Assembly: GCF_000383475.1 (NCBI RefSeq) | Contig: NZ_KB911460.1 | Coordinates: 558,001 to 622,000, forward strand | Source of the DNA: Microbacterium sp. 11MF | GTDB taxonomy: Bacteria > Actinomycetota > Actinomycetes > Actinomycetales > Microbacteriaceae | Reading direction: 5' to 3' | Length of the DNA stretch: 64,000 nucleotides | Part shown: piece after piece, positions 9,322-17,190 of the stretch | Numbering within the stretch: the first letter of the stretch is position 1 | Layout: each line of letters begins with the position of its first letter | Made by a program: the position numbers and the translations under genes | Notes under the pieces: generated by a model | Seen by the model: only the letters and a program-made list of their open reading frames with translations | The model's database searches: none | Told to the model about the DNA's origin: nothing

Positions 9322-11124
9322 TCAGCTGTAGAGGGCGGCGACGACGTCGGAGCCGCGCTCGAGGAGGACGCGGCGCTTGATCTTGAGCGTCGGCGTGATG
9401 ATGGTGGTGTCGGCGAGGTCGGCGGCGATGACCGTGAAGCGGCGCACCTGCTCGCTGCGTGAGACGAGCGCGTTCGCGGCGTCGATGCTCCGCTGGATCC
9501 GCGCCCGCAGGCCTTCGTCGGGGATCTCGCGCAGTTGGCCGGCGGCGGGCGCATCGCCCTGGCGGGCGGCCTCGTCGGGATCGAGGACGATGAGCGCGGT
9601 GAGGTACGACCGTCCCTCGCCGACCATGACGGCGTGCGAGACGAGCGGGTCCGCCTCGACGGCGAACTCCCACGGGGCGGGGACGACGGTCTTGCCGGTC
9701 GAGGTGACGATGACGTCCTTGACCCGGCCGTCGATGATGAGCCGCCCTTCGGCGTCGAAGCGGCCGAGGTCGCCGGTGCGGAAGAACCCGTCGACGAAGG
9801 CGTCGGCGTCGTGCGCGGGGTCGCGATAGCCGCGGAAGACGCCGATCCCCTTCGCGAGGATCTCGCCGTCGTCGCCGATCCGGACGGTCGAGCCGGGGAG
9901 GGGTCGACCGACCGTGCCTGCACGGATGTCGCCGGGCAGGTTGCCGGTGAGCGGCGCGGTCGTCTCGGTGAGGCCGTAGCCCTCGATGACGGGAACCCCG
10001 ATGCCGCGGAAGAACAGCGACACCTCGGGGTCGAGCCGCGCACCGCCCGAGAGGATGTAGTCGACCCGTCCGCCCATCACGGCGCGCAGGCGGCGGAAGA
10101 ACAGGGTCTCGAACAGGCGCTGACGAACGGATGCCGGTGCCCGCCCGTCCGTGCGCTGCTCGGCCGCGCGTCCGCCCGAGACGGCGGTCGCGACAGCGGC
10201 GCGCCACACGCGGCCGAGGTGCGCGGCATCCGCCTTCTGCGCGGCGGCTGCCTGGATGCGCTCCAGAACGCGGGGGACGACGACGAGGAACGTCGGCCGG
10301 AGGACCGACAGCGTCTCGACGACCGTGCTCGGGTCGCTCAGATGCGCGATGCGCATGCCGTTTGCGAGGCAGATGAGCTGCAGTCCGCGCGCGAGGACGT
10401 GCGCGAGCGGAAGGAAGATGATCGTGTTGCCCTGCTCGTGGACGACCTCGCCGTAGGCCGCGGCGATGTTGAGCACCTGGCCGAGGAAGTTCCGGTGCGT
10501 GAGCACGGCTCCCTTGGGCTCCCCGGTCGTGCCGGAGGTGTAGACGATGGTCGCGGGTGCGTCGAGGTCGGCCGCCGTGCGGTGGCGCTCGAGGTCGGCA
10601 TCCGTCACGTCGTCGGCCCGCGAGCGCAGATCGTCGAGGGTCCGGATGCCGCCGGCCACCCGGTCGGCCGGGTCCATCGCGTAGGCGCCCAGGCGTCCCG
10701 CGCCGGTCTCGGCGAAGGAGTCGGCGAGGCGGCGGGTCTGGGCTTCGGTTCCGCCGACGCCGAGCACGACGCCGGCGTCGGCGACGATGCCGGCGACCTG
10801 GACGGGCGACGACGTCTCGTACACGGGCACGACGACGGCCCCGGCGAACCAGGCGGCGAGGTCGGTGACGGCCCACTCGTAGCGGGTGGAGGCCATGATC
10901 GCGAGAGCGTCGCCGGGGGCGACACCCGCGGCGATGAAGCCCTTCGCGAGCCGGCGGACCTCGCCGAGGAATCGGACGGTGGACACCTGCCGCCACGAGC
11001 CGTCGCCGGTGGCGACGTCGAACGCGGCGTGGTGGGGAGCCTTCTCGGCACGCTGGACGAGGAGGTCCGTGACGTTGCGATGCCCGTCGACGGGCGCGAG
11101 AAGGGGAGTGTGTATCTGCGGCAC
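9322..11124 (-). CDS. Long-chain acyl-CoA synthetase (FadD15-type AMP-dependent ligase)
   Basis: A 600-residue adenylate-forming ligase, distinct from the one at 1116 and closer to the large actinobacterial FadD15 class. The AMP-binding motif TSGTTGEPKG is at residues 196-205, followed by EGYGLTETTAP, FFRTGDLG, and IIDGRVKDVIVTSTGKTVVP, which is this subclass's version of the hinge. The start is a GTG at 11124 with no good ribosome site. An inverted repeat GATTCGG/CCGAATC (11131-11152) lies just upstream. It heads an operon with the DUF1295 gene and lies 89 bp downstream of coaBC on the same strand. Confidence 0.9.
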   Translation of the reverse strand: MPQIHTPLLAPVDGHRNVTDLLVQRAEKAPHHAAFDVATGDGSWRQVSTVRFLGEVRRLAKGFIAAGVAPGDALAIMASTRYEWAVTDLAAWFAGAVVVPVYETSSPVQVAGIVADAGVVLGVGGTEAQTRRLADSFAETGAGRLGAYAMDPADRVAGGIRTLDDLRSRADDVTDADLERHRTAADLDAPATIVYTSGTTGEPKGAVLTHRNFLGQVLNIAAAYGEVVHEQGNTIIFLPLAHVLARGLQLICLANGMRIAHLSDPSTVVETLSVLRPTFLVVVPRVLERIQAAAAQKADAAHLGRVWRAAVATAVSGGRAAEQRTDGRAPASVRQRLFETLFFRRLRAVMGGRVDYILSGGARLDPEVSLFFRGIGVPVIEGYGLTETTAPLTGNLPGDIRAGTVGRPLPGSTVRIGDDGEILAKGIGVFRGYRDPAHDADAFVDGFFRTGDLGRFDAEGRLIIDGRVKDVIVTSTGKTVVPAPWEFAVEADPLVSHAVMVGEGRSYLTALIVLDPDEAARQGDAPAAGQLREIPDEGLRARIQRSIDAANALVSRSEQVRRFTVIAADLADTTIITPTLKIKRRVLLERGSDVVAALYS

Positions 11125-11130
11125 ACAGAT

Positions 11131-11152
11131 GATTCGGAGCCCGAACCGAATC
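11131..11152. promoter_or_regulatory. Inverted repeat upstream of acyl-CoA ligase gene
   Basis: A perfect 7-bp inverted repeat, GATTCGG (11131-11137) and CCGAATC (11146-11152), with an 8-bp spacer. It lies 6 bp before the GTG start of the acyl-CoA ligase gene. The size fits a dimeric repressor site or an RNA stem that could mask the start. No regulator gene is adjacent, so the binding partner is unknown. Confidence 0.4.
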
Positions 11153-11164
11153 GGATGCCGCTAT

Positions 11165-11218
11165 CTTCCGCGCGAGCGCGAGAGGGTCAGCCTTCCGCGC
11201 GAGCGCGAGAGGGTCAGC
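11165..11218. repeat. Perfect 27-bp tandem duplication at the 3' end of coaBC
   Basis: Two identical 27-bp units (11165-11191 and 11192-11218) follow each other directly. The unit nearest coaBC contains that gene's TGA stop (11214-11216). The other copy lies in the gap before the downstream acyl-CoA ligase gene. Each unit has a GCGAGCGCGAG core. It looks like a recent slippage or unequal-exchange duplication. Confidence 0.9.
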
Positions 11219-12419
11219 GCAGGCGCAGGACCGCGTCCCACAGGGCGTCGGCGACGACGCGCTTGGTCCCCGACGCCTGCGACGCGACCTCGTCGGTGGC
11301 GTCGACGAAGAGCACGCGGTTCTCGGCCGTCTCGAAGCCCTCCTGCCAGCCGACGCGGTTCACGGCGAGCAGATCGACGCCCTTGCGCGCCCGTTTGCGG
11401 ATGCCGCGTTCGCGGAGCTCCGCGTCGTCGGCGGCCGTCTCGGCCGCGAAACCGACGATCGTCTGACCCGGATGGCGCGCCCGGACGAGTCCGATGAGGA
11501 CGTCGGGGTTCTCGACGAGATCGAGGGTGACGGTGCCGTCCTCCTTGCGGATCTTGACGTCCGAGACCTCGGGGACCGAGAAGTCGGCGACCGCGGCGGC
11601 CATCACGACGACGTCGGCCTCGGTGCTCGCGGCGCGCATCGCGGCATCCATCTCGACGGCGGTCACGGCACGTTCGACGGCGATCCGCGGGTGGTGGAGG
11701 GCCCTGTCGAGCACGCCGTCGTCGACGTGCGCCGCGACGAGGTGGACGTACGCGCCGCGGTCGGCGGCGGCGAGGGCGACGGCCACCCCCTGCTTTCCGC
11801 TGGACCGGTTGCCGAGGAAGCGGACGGGGTCGATGGGCTCGCGCGTGCCGCCGGTCGACACCGCGACGCGTAGCTCCGCGAGATCGGATGCCGGGGCTCC
11901 GGCGGCAGCGAGGGCAGCCGCGACGATCTCGTCGGGCTCGACCATGCGCCCGGGTCCGCTGTCGCCGCCGGTCAGCAGGCCGTCCGCAGGGCCGACGATG
12001 TGCACGCCGCGCGAACGGAGGGTCGCTATGTTGGCCTGCGTCGCGGCGTGGTCCCACATGGCGGTGTGCATGGCGGGTGCGACGACGACGGGCGCGGTCG
12101 TGGCGAGGAGGGTGACGCCGAGGAGGTTGTCGGAGATGCCGGCGGCCATCTTGGCGAGCGTGTTCGCGGTCGCCGGCGCGACGATCACGAGATCGGCCTG
12201 CGTGCCGAGGGCGACGTGGCGGACCTCGGCGACGTCGTCGTGCACGCTCGTCGTGACAGGATGGCGGCTGATCGCCTCCCACGTGGCGGTCCCGACGAAG
12301 CGCAGCGAGTTCTCGGTGGGAACAACGTGCACCTCGTGCCCGTTCGTCACCAGTGCGCGGACCACCTGCACCGTTTTGTACGCGGCGATGCCGCCCGAGA
12401 CGCCCACGACGACGAACAT
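11214..12419 (-). CDS. coaBC: Bifunctional phosphopantothenoylcysteine decarboxylase / phosphopantothenate-cysteine ligase
   Basis: A 401-residue two-step enzyme of coenzyme A synthesis. It joins cysteine to 4'-phosphopantothenate (CTP-dependent CoaB, C-terminal half) and decarboxylates the product (FMN-dependent CoaC, N-terminal half). CoaC motifs are SGGIAAYK (8-15), the catalytic His68 in EVRHVALG, and PAMHTAMW. CoaB motifs are NRSSGKQG, AAAVADF and KIRKEDG. In the CoaC flap the sequence is LLTGGDSGPGRM (149-159), so the cysteine found in the E. coli Dfp 'ACGD' motif is absent. A GGGAGGAT ribosome site precedes the ATG. It diverges from the NRDE gene after 42 bp. Confidence 0.93.
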   Translation of the reverse strand: MFVVVGVSGGIAAYKTVQVVRALVTNGHEVHVVPTENSLRFVGTATWEAISRHPVTTSVHDDVAEVRHVALGTQADLVIVAPATANTLAKMAAGISDNLLGVTLLATTAPVVVAPAMHTAMWDHAATQANIATLRSRGVHIVGPADGLLTGGDSGPGRMVEPDEIVAAALAAAGAPASDLAELRVAVSTGGTREPIDPVRFLGNRSSGKQGVAVALAAADRGAYVHLVAAHVDDGVLDRALHHPRIAVERAVTAVEMDAAMRAASTEADVVVMAAAVADFSVPEVSDVKIRKEDGTVTLDLVENPDVLIGLVRARHPGQTIVGFAAETAADDAELRERGIRKRARKGVDLLAVNRVGWQEGFETAENRVLFVDATDEVASQASGTKRVVADALWDAVLRLR

Positions 12420-12461
12420 GGTCCGATCCTCCCACGGGGTCGGACGCGAAAGGCCACCACG

Positions 12462-13163
12462 ATGTGCACCGTGATCGTCCACGTTCCCGAGGACGCCACG
12501 GCGGCGATCCGCGTGCTGGCCGTCCGCGACGAGGATCCCGCCCGTGCGTGGGATCCGCTCGGGCCGTGGTGGCCCGACCTTCCCGGGGTGATCGGCGTGC
12601 GCGACACCCGCGCGGGCGGCGCATGGCTGGCGGCGGACCCGTCGGCATCCCGCCTCGCCGTCGTGCTCAACCGGGCCGACCTCATCGACGACTCGCTCGC
12701 GACCGGCTCGCGCGGGCACATCGTGCTCGACGCTGCGGCCGGGCGAGGGCTGCCCGAGGTGCCGCCGACGCACGGCTTCAACCTGCTGACGGTCACGCTG
12801 GGTCGCGCCCGCGTCTCGATGTGGGACGGCGAGTCGGTGCGCGCAGTCGACCTGGCGCCCGGCGTCCACATGATCGCGCACGACGACGTCGACGATCCGA
12901 AAACGGCGCGCATCGTCGCGTGGCACGACGCGTTCGCGGCACCGTCGGGCGACGACTGGATCGCGGAGTGGCTCGGCGCGCTCGAGCGCACCACGGCACT
13001 GGAACCGACCGACGACCGCGCCATCATCCGCGACAACCGCCCGCACGGCTACCCGACGCTGTCCCTCCTCGTCTGCGCCGCGTCCGTCTCCGCGAGCGGA
13101 GCCGAAGTCGTCTACGGCGAGTTCGACGAGCCCGGGGCGTGGAACAGCCTGCAGCTGCGCTGA
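12462..13163 (+). CDS. NRDE/TANGO2 family protein
   Basis: A 233-residue protein with the conserved start MCTVIVH. Its VRDEDPARAWDP segment corresponds to the family's Asn-Arg-Asp-Glu motif, with Val in place of Asn. GGAWLA and LNR also match NRDE (TANGO2-like) proteins. Cys2 would become N-terminal after Met removal, which suggests an N-terminal-nucleophile fold. The biochemical role of the family is unsettled. An AAAGG ribosome site precedes the ATG. It diverges from coaBC. Confidence 0.8.
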   Translation: MCTVIVHVPEDATAAIRVLAVRDEDPARAWDPLGPWWPDLPGVIGVRDTRAGGAWLAADPSASRLAVVLNRADLIDDSLATGSRGHIVLDAAAGRGLPEVPPTHGFNLLTVTLGRARVSMWDGESVRAVDLAPGVHMIAHDDVDDPKTARIVAWHDAFAAPSGDDWIAEWLGALERTTALEPTDDRAIIRDNRPHGYPTLSLLVCAASVSASGAEVVYGEFDEPGAWNSLQLR

Positions 13164-13195
13164 GCGCGTCGGATGCCGGTGATACCGTCGCGACC

Positions 13196-13837
13196 ATGGT
13201 GGAACCGGCATCCGACCCGATCTTCTTCGCCTCGGCGGCGGAGTTCGGCGACTGGCTCGAAGCCCACCACGAGACGGCTGTCGAGGTGTGGACGGTCTTC
13301 TACCGGAAGGGCGATCCGCGGTTGGGTCTGACGTGGGCCGACGCGGTTCCCGAGGCGCTGCGTTTCGGCTGGATCGACTCCGTCAGCCGCGGCATCGGCG
13401 ACGGCGCCCGCGTCCAGCGCTGGACGCCGCGGAAGTCCCGGTCGATCTGGAGCGCCGTCAACATCGCGCACATCGAGCGGCTGCAGGCCGAGGGGCGGAT
13501 GCACCCCGCGGGAATCGCCGCCTTCGAGCGACGGACCCCCGACCTGTCGGGCGTCTACTCGCACGAGCAGCGGAACGAGCTCACGCCCGAGCAGGCGGCA
13601 TCCCTCGCCGCGAGCCCGGCCGCCCAAGCGTTCTGGGATGCCGCCACGCCCTCGTATCGCAGGACCGTGGCGCACTGGGTGCAGAGCGCGAAGCGCGAGC
13701 AGACCCGCATCGACCGGCTCGCGACGCTCGTCGAGGACTGCGCGGCGGGCAGGCTCGTGCGGTTCCAGCGGTACGGCGAACCGCCGGCGTGGCTGGCCCG
13801 CGCCGCCGCGGCGGCCTCAGCTGCGCAGGGTCGCTGA
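13196..13837 (+). CDS. YdeI/OmpD-associated family protein
   Basis: A 213-residue cytoplasmic protein. LTWADAVPEALRFGWIDS, RWTPRKSRSIWSAVN and the later FERRTPDLSGVY region are hallmarks of the YdeI family, named from Bacillus and Salmonella proteins with vague links to stress and peptide resistance. The molecular function is unknown. TACCGT (13183-13188) lies 7 bases before the ATG, consistent with leaderless transcription. Its 3' end overlaps the convergent oxidoreductase gene by 21 bp. Confidence 0.82.
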   Translation: MVEPASDPIFFASAAEFGDWLEAHHETAVEVWTVFYRKGDPRLGLTWADAVPEALRFGWIDSVSRGIGDGARVQRWTPRKSRSIWSAVNIAHIERLQAEGRMHPAGIAAFERRTPDLSGVYSHEQRNELTPEQAASLAASPAAQAFWDAATPSYRRTVAHWVQSAKREQTRIDRLATLVEDCAAGRLVRFQRYGEPPAWLARAAAAASAAQGR

Positions 13838-14743
13838 AGCGGCGTCCTCCATGACGAGCGCCGCGTTGAGACCGGCGCCGGCCATCGAGCCCTGGCCCAT
13901 CGAGAGCGGCACGTTGCCGAACGGGCTCACGACGTTGCCGGCGGCGAACACGCGCGGATGACTCGTCGCCCCGCGCATGTCGACGCGGAGTCCTTCGCCG
14001 GGCTCGGTGGATACGGCGAGGTCGAGGTTCGCCGCATAGTCCAGGTGCAGGCGCGGCGTCGGCGCGGTGAACAGCGCGTCGATCGGGTGCGCCGCGCCGT
14101 CCGCCGTGAGAGCTGCGGTCACCACGTCGTCGTCGGTCCGGAGCTCCGTGACCGGGCTGTCGACGAGGCGGATGCCGCGCCCCGCCAGGCGTGCGGCGAC
14201 CGTGTCGTCGACGTCGCCGAGACCCGCGGTGAACGCGGTCACGTCATCGCTCCACTGCCGGACGAGCTCGATCTGGTGCAGGCTCGCGGGCGAGGTGGCG
14301 AGCACGCCGAGGCGGCGCCCGGCGACCTCGTAACCGTGGCAGTACGGGCAGTGGATCACGCCGCGGCCCCACTGCTCCCGCAGGCCCGGGACGTCGGGGA
14401 GGTCGTCGACGACGCCGGTGGTGAGGACCGCGCCGCGCGCGGCGAGGATGCCGCCGTCGTGCGCCACGGTGAGGTGGTCGCCGGCGTCGTCGATTGAGGT
14501 CACGGTCGTCTCGAGGAACTCGACCCCGTACGCCTCCGCCTCGGCCCTGCCGATGCGCAGGAGCTCGGCGGGGGAGCGCCCGTCGTGTCCGAGTACGCCG
14601 TGCATGTGCGCGGCGAAGCGGTTGCGGGGAGCGCCGGCGTCGATCACGAGCACGCGGCGGCGCGCGCGCCCGAGCATCTGCGCGGCACTGAGTCCGGCGG
14701 TGCCGCCGCCCACGATGACGGCGTCGTAGAGGGTGTCTGTCAT
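13817..14743 (-). CDS. NAD(P)/FAD-dependent oxidoreductase (thioredoxin-reductase fold)
   Basis: A 308-residue flavoprotein. The FAD site GGGTAGLSAAQML is near residues 12-24. A CPYCHGYE redox pair in the middle domain and a C-terminal VFAAGNVV FAD segment are visible. These match the small thioredoxin-reductase-like class often found beside XRE-cupin or TetR regulators. Some members act on low-molecular-weight thiols or on antibiotic dithiols; the electron partner here is unknown. It diverges from the XRE-cupin regulator across a perfect 16-bp palindrome, which strongly suggests regulation by that protein. Confidence 0.88.
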   Translation of the reverse strand: MTDTLYDAVIVGGGTAGLSAAQMLGRARRRVLVIDAGAPRNRFAAHMHGVLGHDGRSPAELLRIGRAEAEAYGVEFLETTVTSIDDAGDHLTVAHDGGILAARGAVLTTGVVDDLPDVPGLREQWGRGVIHCPYCHGYEVAGRRLGVLATSPASLHQIELVRQWSDDVTAFTAGLGDVDDTVAARLAGRGIRLVDSPVTELRTDDDVVTAALTADGAAHPIDALFTAPTPRLHLDYAANLDLAVSTEPGEGLRVDMRGATSHPRVFAAGNVVSPFGNVPLSMGQGSMAGAGLNAALVMEDAASATLRS

Positions 14744-14774
14744 GGCTCCACGGTGCCTCGCCGCCCGTCGTGGT

Positions 14775-14801
14775 GGCAAAGATCTTTGCCGAACTGGCAA
14801 A
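14775..14801. promoter_or_regulatory. Palindromic operator plus half-site between oxidoreductase and XRE-cupin genes
   Basis: A perfect 16-bp palindrome GGCAAAGATCTTTGCC (14775-14790) is followed by a third half-site GGCAAA at 14796-14801. It lies in the 67-bp gap between two divergent genes, 9 bp upstream of the regulator's ATG if the half-site is counted. This is the expected place for a site bound by the XRE-cupin protein, controlling both genes. The assignment is inferred from position and symmetry. Confidence 0.7.
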
Positions 14802-14810
14802 CTCGAGGCC

Positions 14811-15362
14811 ATGACGACGGATTTGACCAGAGTGGGGCCGCGGTTGCGGGCGGCACGGCAGCAGCGCGGCTGGACGCTGGCCGACCTCGCGCAGAAGGCG
14901 GGGATGTCGATCAGCACGCTGTCCCGCCTCGAGGCGGGGCGGCGACAGGCATCCCTCGAGCTGCTCCTGCCGCTGGTCTCAGTCCTCGACCTGCGTCTCG
15001 ACGACCTCGTGCGCGGGGAGCCCGTCGACCCGCGGGTGCGCCGCGCGACCGAGCGTCGGCACGGCATGGTCGTCGCGCCGCTGACCCTCGAGCATTCGCC
15101 CGTGCAGACCTACAAGATCCGCTACGCCGCGGCATCCACAGCTCCCGCGGCGAAGGTGCACGACGGTGTCGAGTGGTTCTACGTGCTGAGCGGCACGATC
15201 CGGCTGCTGCTCGACGGCGAGGAGCATCGGATCGGCGCGGGGGAGGCCGCGGAGTTCGACACGGGCCTGCCGCACAGCATCAGCGCCACCGACGAGGGCC
15301 CTGCTGAGGTGGTGAGCATCTTCAGCGCATCGGGCGAGCGCATCCACGTGCACGGCTCGTGA
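14811..15362 (+). CDS. XRE family regulator with C-terminal cupin domain
   Basis: A 183-residue one-component regulator. An HTH_3 domain covers about residues 8-62 (RLRAARQQRGWTLADLAQKAGMSISTLSRLE). A cupin sensor barrel covers about 105-180 (HDGVEWFYVLSGTIRLLLDG ... FDTGLPHSI). Start is the ATG at 14811; a longer frame reaches 14733 but would run through the operator. CAAACT 7 bases upstream may be the -10, so the transcript is probably leaderless. The ligand is unknown. It is probably autoregulated through the palindrome at 14775. Confidence 0.9.
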   Translation: MTTDLTRVGPRLRAARQQRGWTLADLAQKAGMSISTLSRLEAGRRQASLELLLPLVSVLDLRLDDLVRGEPVDPRVRRATERRHGMVVAPLTLEHSPVQTYKIRYAAASTAPAAKVHDGVEWFYVLSGTIRLLLDGEEHRIGAGEAAEFDTGLPHSISATDEGPAEVVSIFSASGERIHVHGS

Positions 15363-15393
15363 CGGTGTCGGCGGGCGGTCGTACGGTGTCGGC

Positions 15394-15975
15394 ATGAGAA
15401 CCGATGACCTGTTTCTCGAAGCGGATGCCGCGTTGCGCTCCGTCGTCGATCGCATCGAGCCGGCCGACCTGTCGAAGCCGGCCCCGAAGGAGTGGACGTC
15501 CACTCCCGATCCCACCTTCCGAGACATCGTCTTCGCCCACGCGTACGACGAGGCGTGGGTCCCCGACGTGCTCGCCGGGAAGTCTCCCGCCGACGGTGAC
15601 GAGTTCCGGAACGCCGACCTCCTCGGCGACGATCCGATCGCGTCCTACGACCGTCTGAACGACACCGCGACGGCCGCGGTGCGGGAGGGTGTCGCGCCCG
15701 GGACGACGTTCCGGTTCCAGTACGGCGATTACTCCGTCGAGGAGGGGTTCGCCCACCTGGCGACGTATCGCGCGTTCCAGGCGTGGCTGATCGCGAAACA
15801 TCTCGGCATCCCGTTCCGCATGTCTCCCGAGCTCATCGCCGGGCTGAACGAGAACGTCGTCCCGCACGCCGACGAGTGGCGGCAGTGGGGTGTGTTCCCT
15901 CCCGCGATCGATCCGCCGGCGGGTGCAGACGACGAGACGCGGCTGCTCTGCGCGGTCGGGTTCTGGGAGGCATGA
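15394..15975 (+). CDS. DinB-like / mycothiol-dependent enzyme family protein
   Basis: A 193-residue protein resembling the DinB-like four-helix bundle superfamily. The first helix DLFLEADAALRSVVDRI is followed by 'PAPKEWT' and an FAHLATYRAFQAWLIAKHLGI helix carrying a possible metal-binding His. Actinobacterial members often use mycothiol or bacillithiol. The full three-His metal site is not clear, so the call is moderate. TACGGT (15382-15387) lies 6 bases before the ATG, suggesting a leaderless transcript. Confidence 0.6.
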   Translation: MRTDDLFLEADAALRSVVDRIEPADLSKPAPKEWTSTPDPTFRDIVFAHAYDEAWVPDVLAGKSPADGDEFRNADLLGDDPIASYDRLNDTATAAVREGVAPGTTFRFQYGDYSVEEGFAHLATYRAFQAWLIAKHLGIPFRMSPELIAGLNENVVPHADEWRQWGVFPPAIDPPAGADDETRLLCAVGFWEA

Positions 15976-15978
15976 TCG

Positions 15979-16350
15979 TCAGCGTTCGTGAACCGCGAGG
16001 ACGTTGCCCGCGGGGTCGCGGAACCACGCGATGGTCGGGCCGTGGCCCCGCATGACGCCCTTCGAGTCGGTGGGCATGTCGTCGTAGATCGCGGTCTGAA
16101 CGCCCTTGGCGTTGAGGTCGTCGACGGCGGCGTCAACGTCGTCGACGGGGAAGTTCAGGATGGTGAAGCCCGCAGGTTCGTGGTGCGGCTTGCCGTAGAC
16201 GAGCACCGCGCCGCCTGACGCGAGGTTCAGGTGGAGGAAGCCGCTGTCGAGCGTCGTCACGTCGAGGCCGAGGGTGTCGGCGTAGAACGTGCGCGCCGCA
16301 TCGAGATCGTCGACCGCGAACCCGCTGTACGCGCCGTCGTTCTGGAACAT
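15979..16350 (-). CDS. VOC family (glyoxalase/bleomycin-resistance fold) protein
   Basis: A 123-residue vicinal-oxygen-chelate protein with paired beta-alpha-beta-beta-beta modules. The first begins YSGFAVDDLDAARTFYADTLGL and the second FTILNFPVDDVDAAVDDLNAKG. The C-terminal WFRDPAGNVLAVHE is the usual family ending. Members include glyoxalases, dioxygenases and antibiotic-binding proteins; substrate and metal are unknown. An AAGGAGA ribosome site precedes the ATG. It converges with the DinB-like gene, with 3 bp between the ends. Confidence 0.85.
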   Translation of the reverse strand: MFQNDGAYSGFAVDDLDAARTFYADTLGLDVTTLDSGFLHLNLASGGAVLVYGKPHHEPAGFTILNFPVDDVDAAVDDLNAKGVQTAIYDDMPTDSKGVMRGHGPTIAWFRDPAGNVLAVHER

Positions 16351-16453
16351 GGCCGTCTCCTTCGTCCGGGGGGTGCGACCAGGGTGGCGCTCGCGGCGGG
16401 GCTTGTCCAGGGGGGAGGGTGCCGGGCCTGTGCGTTCGCGCGGAGATCTGCGC

Positions 16454-16507
16454 TCGAGCGGAGGTTCTGTGCTCCACACATCCGAGCGAACGCGGCTCTC
16501 CGCTCGA
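16454..16507. repeat. 10-bp inverted repeat between two minus-strand genes
   Basis: Perfect 10-bp arms TCGAGCGGAG (16454-16463) and CTCCGCTCGA (16498-16507) flank a 34-bp spacer. It sits just downstream of the membrane protein gene (ends 16525, minus strand) and upstream of the VOC gene. It could form a transcript-ending hairpin for the membrane protein gene; there is no U-tract. The spacer holds more partial copies of the same GAGCG and GCTC words. Confidence 0.45.
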
Positions 16508-16524
16508 CGGCAGGGGGCGGACGG

Positions 16525-17157
16525 TCAGGATCCCGGCGCGGGCTCCGAGGGTGACGAGTAGACCGGGACGGATGCCGGTCGCTCCGACGCGACGGCGAGG
16601 AGTGCGGCGATCCCGAGTCCCAGCGTGCGGACGAGGAATCCGATCACGCCGAGCGCCGACGAGAGCCCGACGAACTGGACGGCCGTGGCCTGGTCAGCTC
16701 CCGCGACGACCACCAGGCTGAGCGCATCGCAGGCGACCGAGACCGCGAGGGCGATCGCGGGCGCCCACCGCCACGCGCGCGGGGCGACCGCCGCGCGGCC
16801 GATCTGCACGACGGCGATGAGGCTCAGGGCGAGCGGAACGAACGTGGACACCTCCCACGGGATGAGCGGGATGGGATCCATGGGGTCCTGGAACAGGCCG
16901 ACCATCCGCATCGCCAGGGGCCAGAGGGCGACGAGCGCGAGCGTGATCATCCCGAGGGGGCGACGTGCGACGACGCTGTCGCGCGACGAGGTGCCGATCG
17001 CGAAGACGAGAACCGCAGCCGCCCAGAGCAGGTCGACGGAGAATGCCAGGACGTCGGTCAGCGACGAGCCCAGCGTGGCACTGAGCAGGATGCCGGCCAC
17101 CCCGCACGCGATCAGTCCGGCGCCGCCGATGGTCCAGGTGAGTCTGCGTCCGCGCAT
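16525..17157 (-). CDS. Multi-pass membrane protein of unknown function
   Basis: A 210-residue protein with about six hydrophobic segments, for example ITLALVALWPLAMRMVGLF and FVPLALSLIAVVQIG. There is no domain I recognise. The C-terminal tail is short and proline-rich (PVYSSPSEPAPGS). TAGCGT (complement of 17164-17169) lies 6 bases before the ATG, so it is probably expressed from a leaderless transcript. The neighbours (VOC, GNAT) give no clue to the role. Confidence 0.75.
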   Translation of the reverse strand: MRGRRLTWTIGGAGLIACGVAGILLSATLGSSLTDVLAFSVDLLWAAAVLVFAIGTSSRDSVVARRPLGMITLALVALWPLAMRMVGLFQDPMDPIPLIPWEVSTFVPLALSLIAVVQIGRAAVAPRAWRWAPAIALAVSVACDALSLVVVAGADQATAVQFVGLSSALGVIGFLVRTLGLGIAALLAVASERPASVPVYSSPSEPAPGS

Positions 17158-17190
17158 GCCTGCACGCTACCCGCTGAGTTCGGCGCGCGC

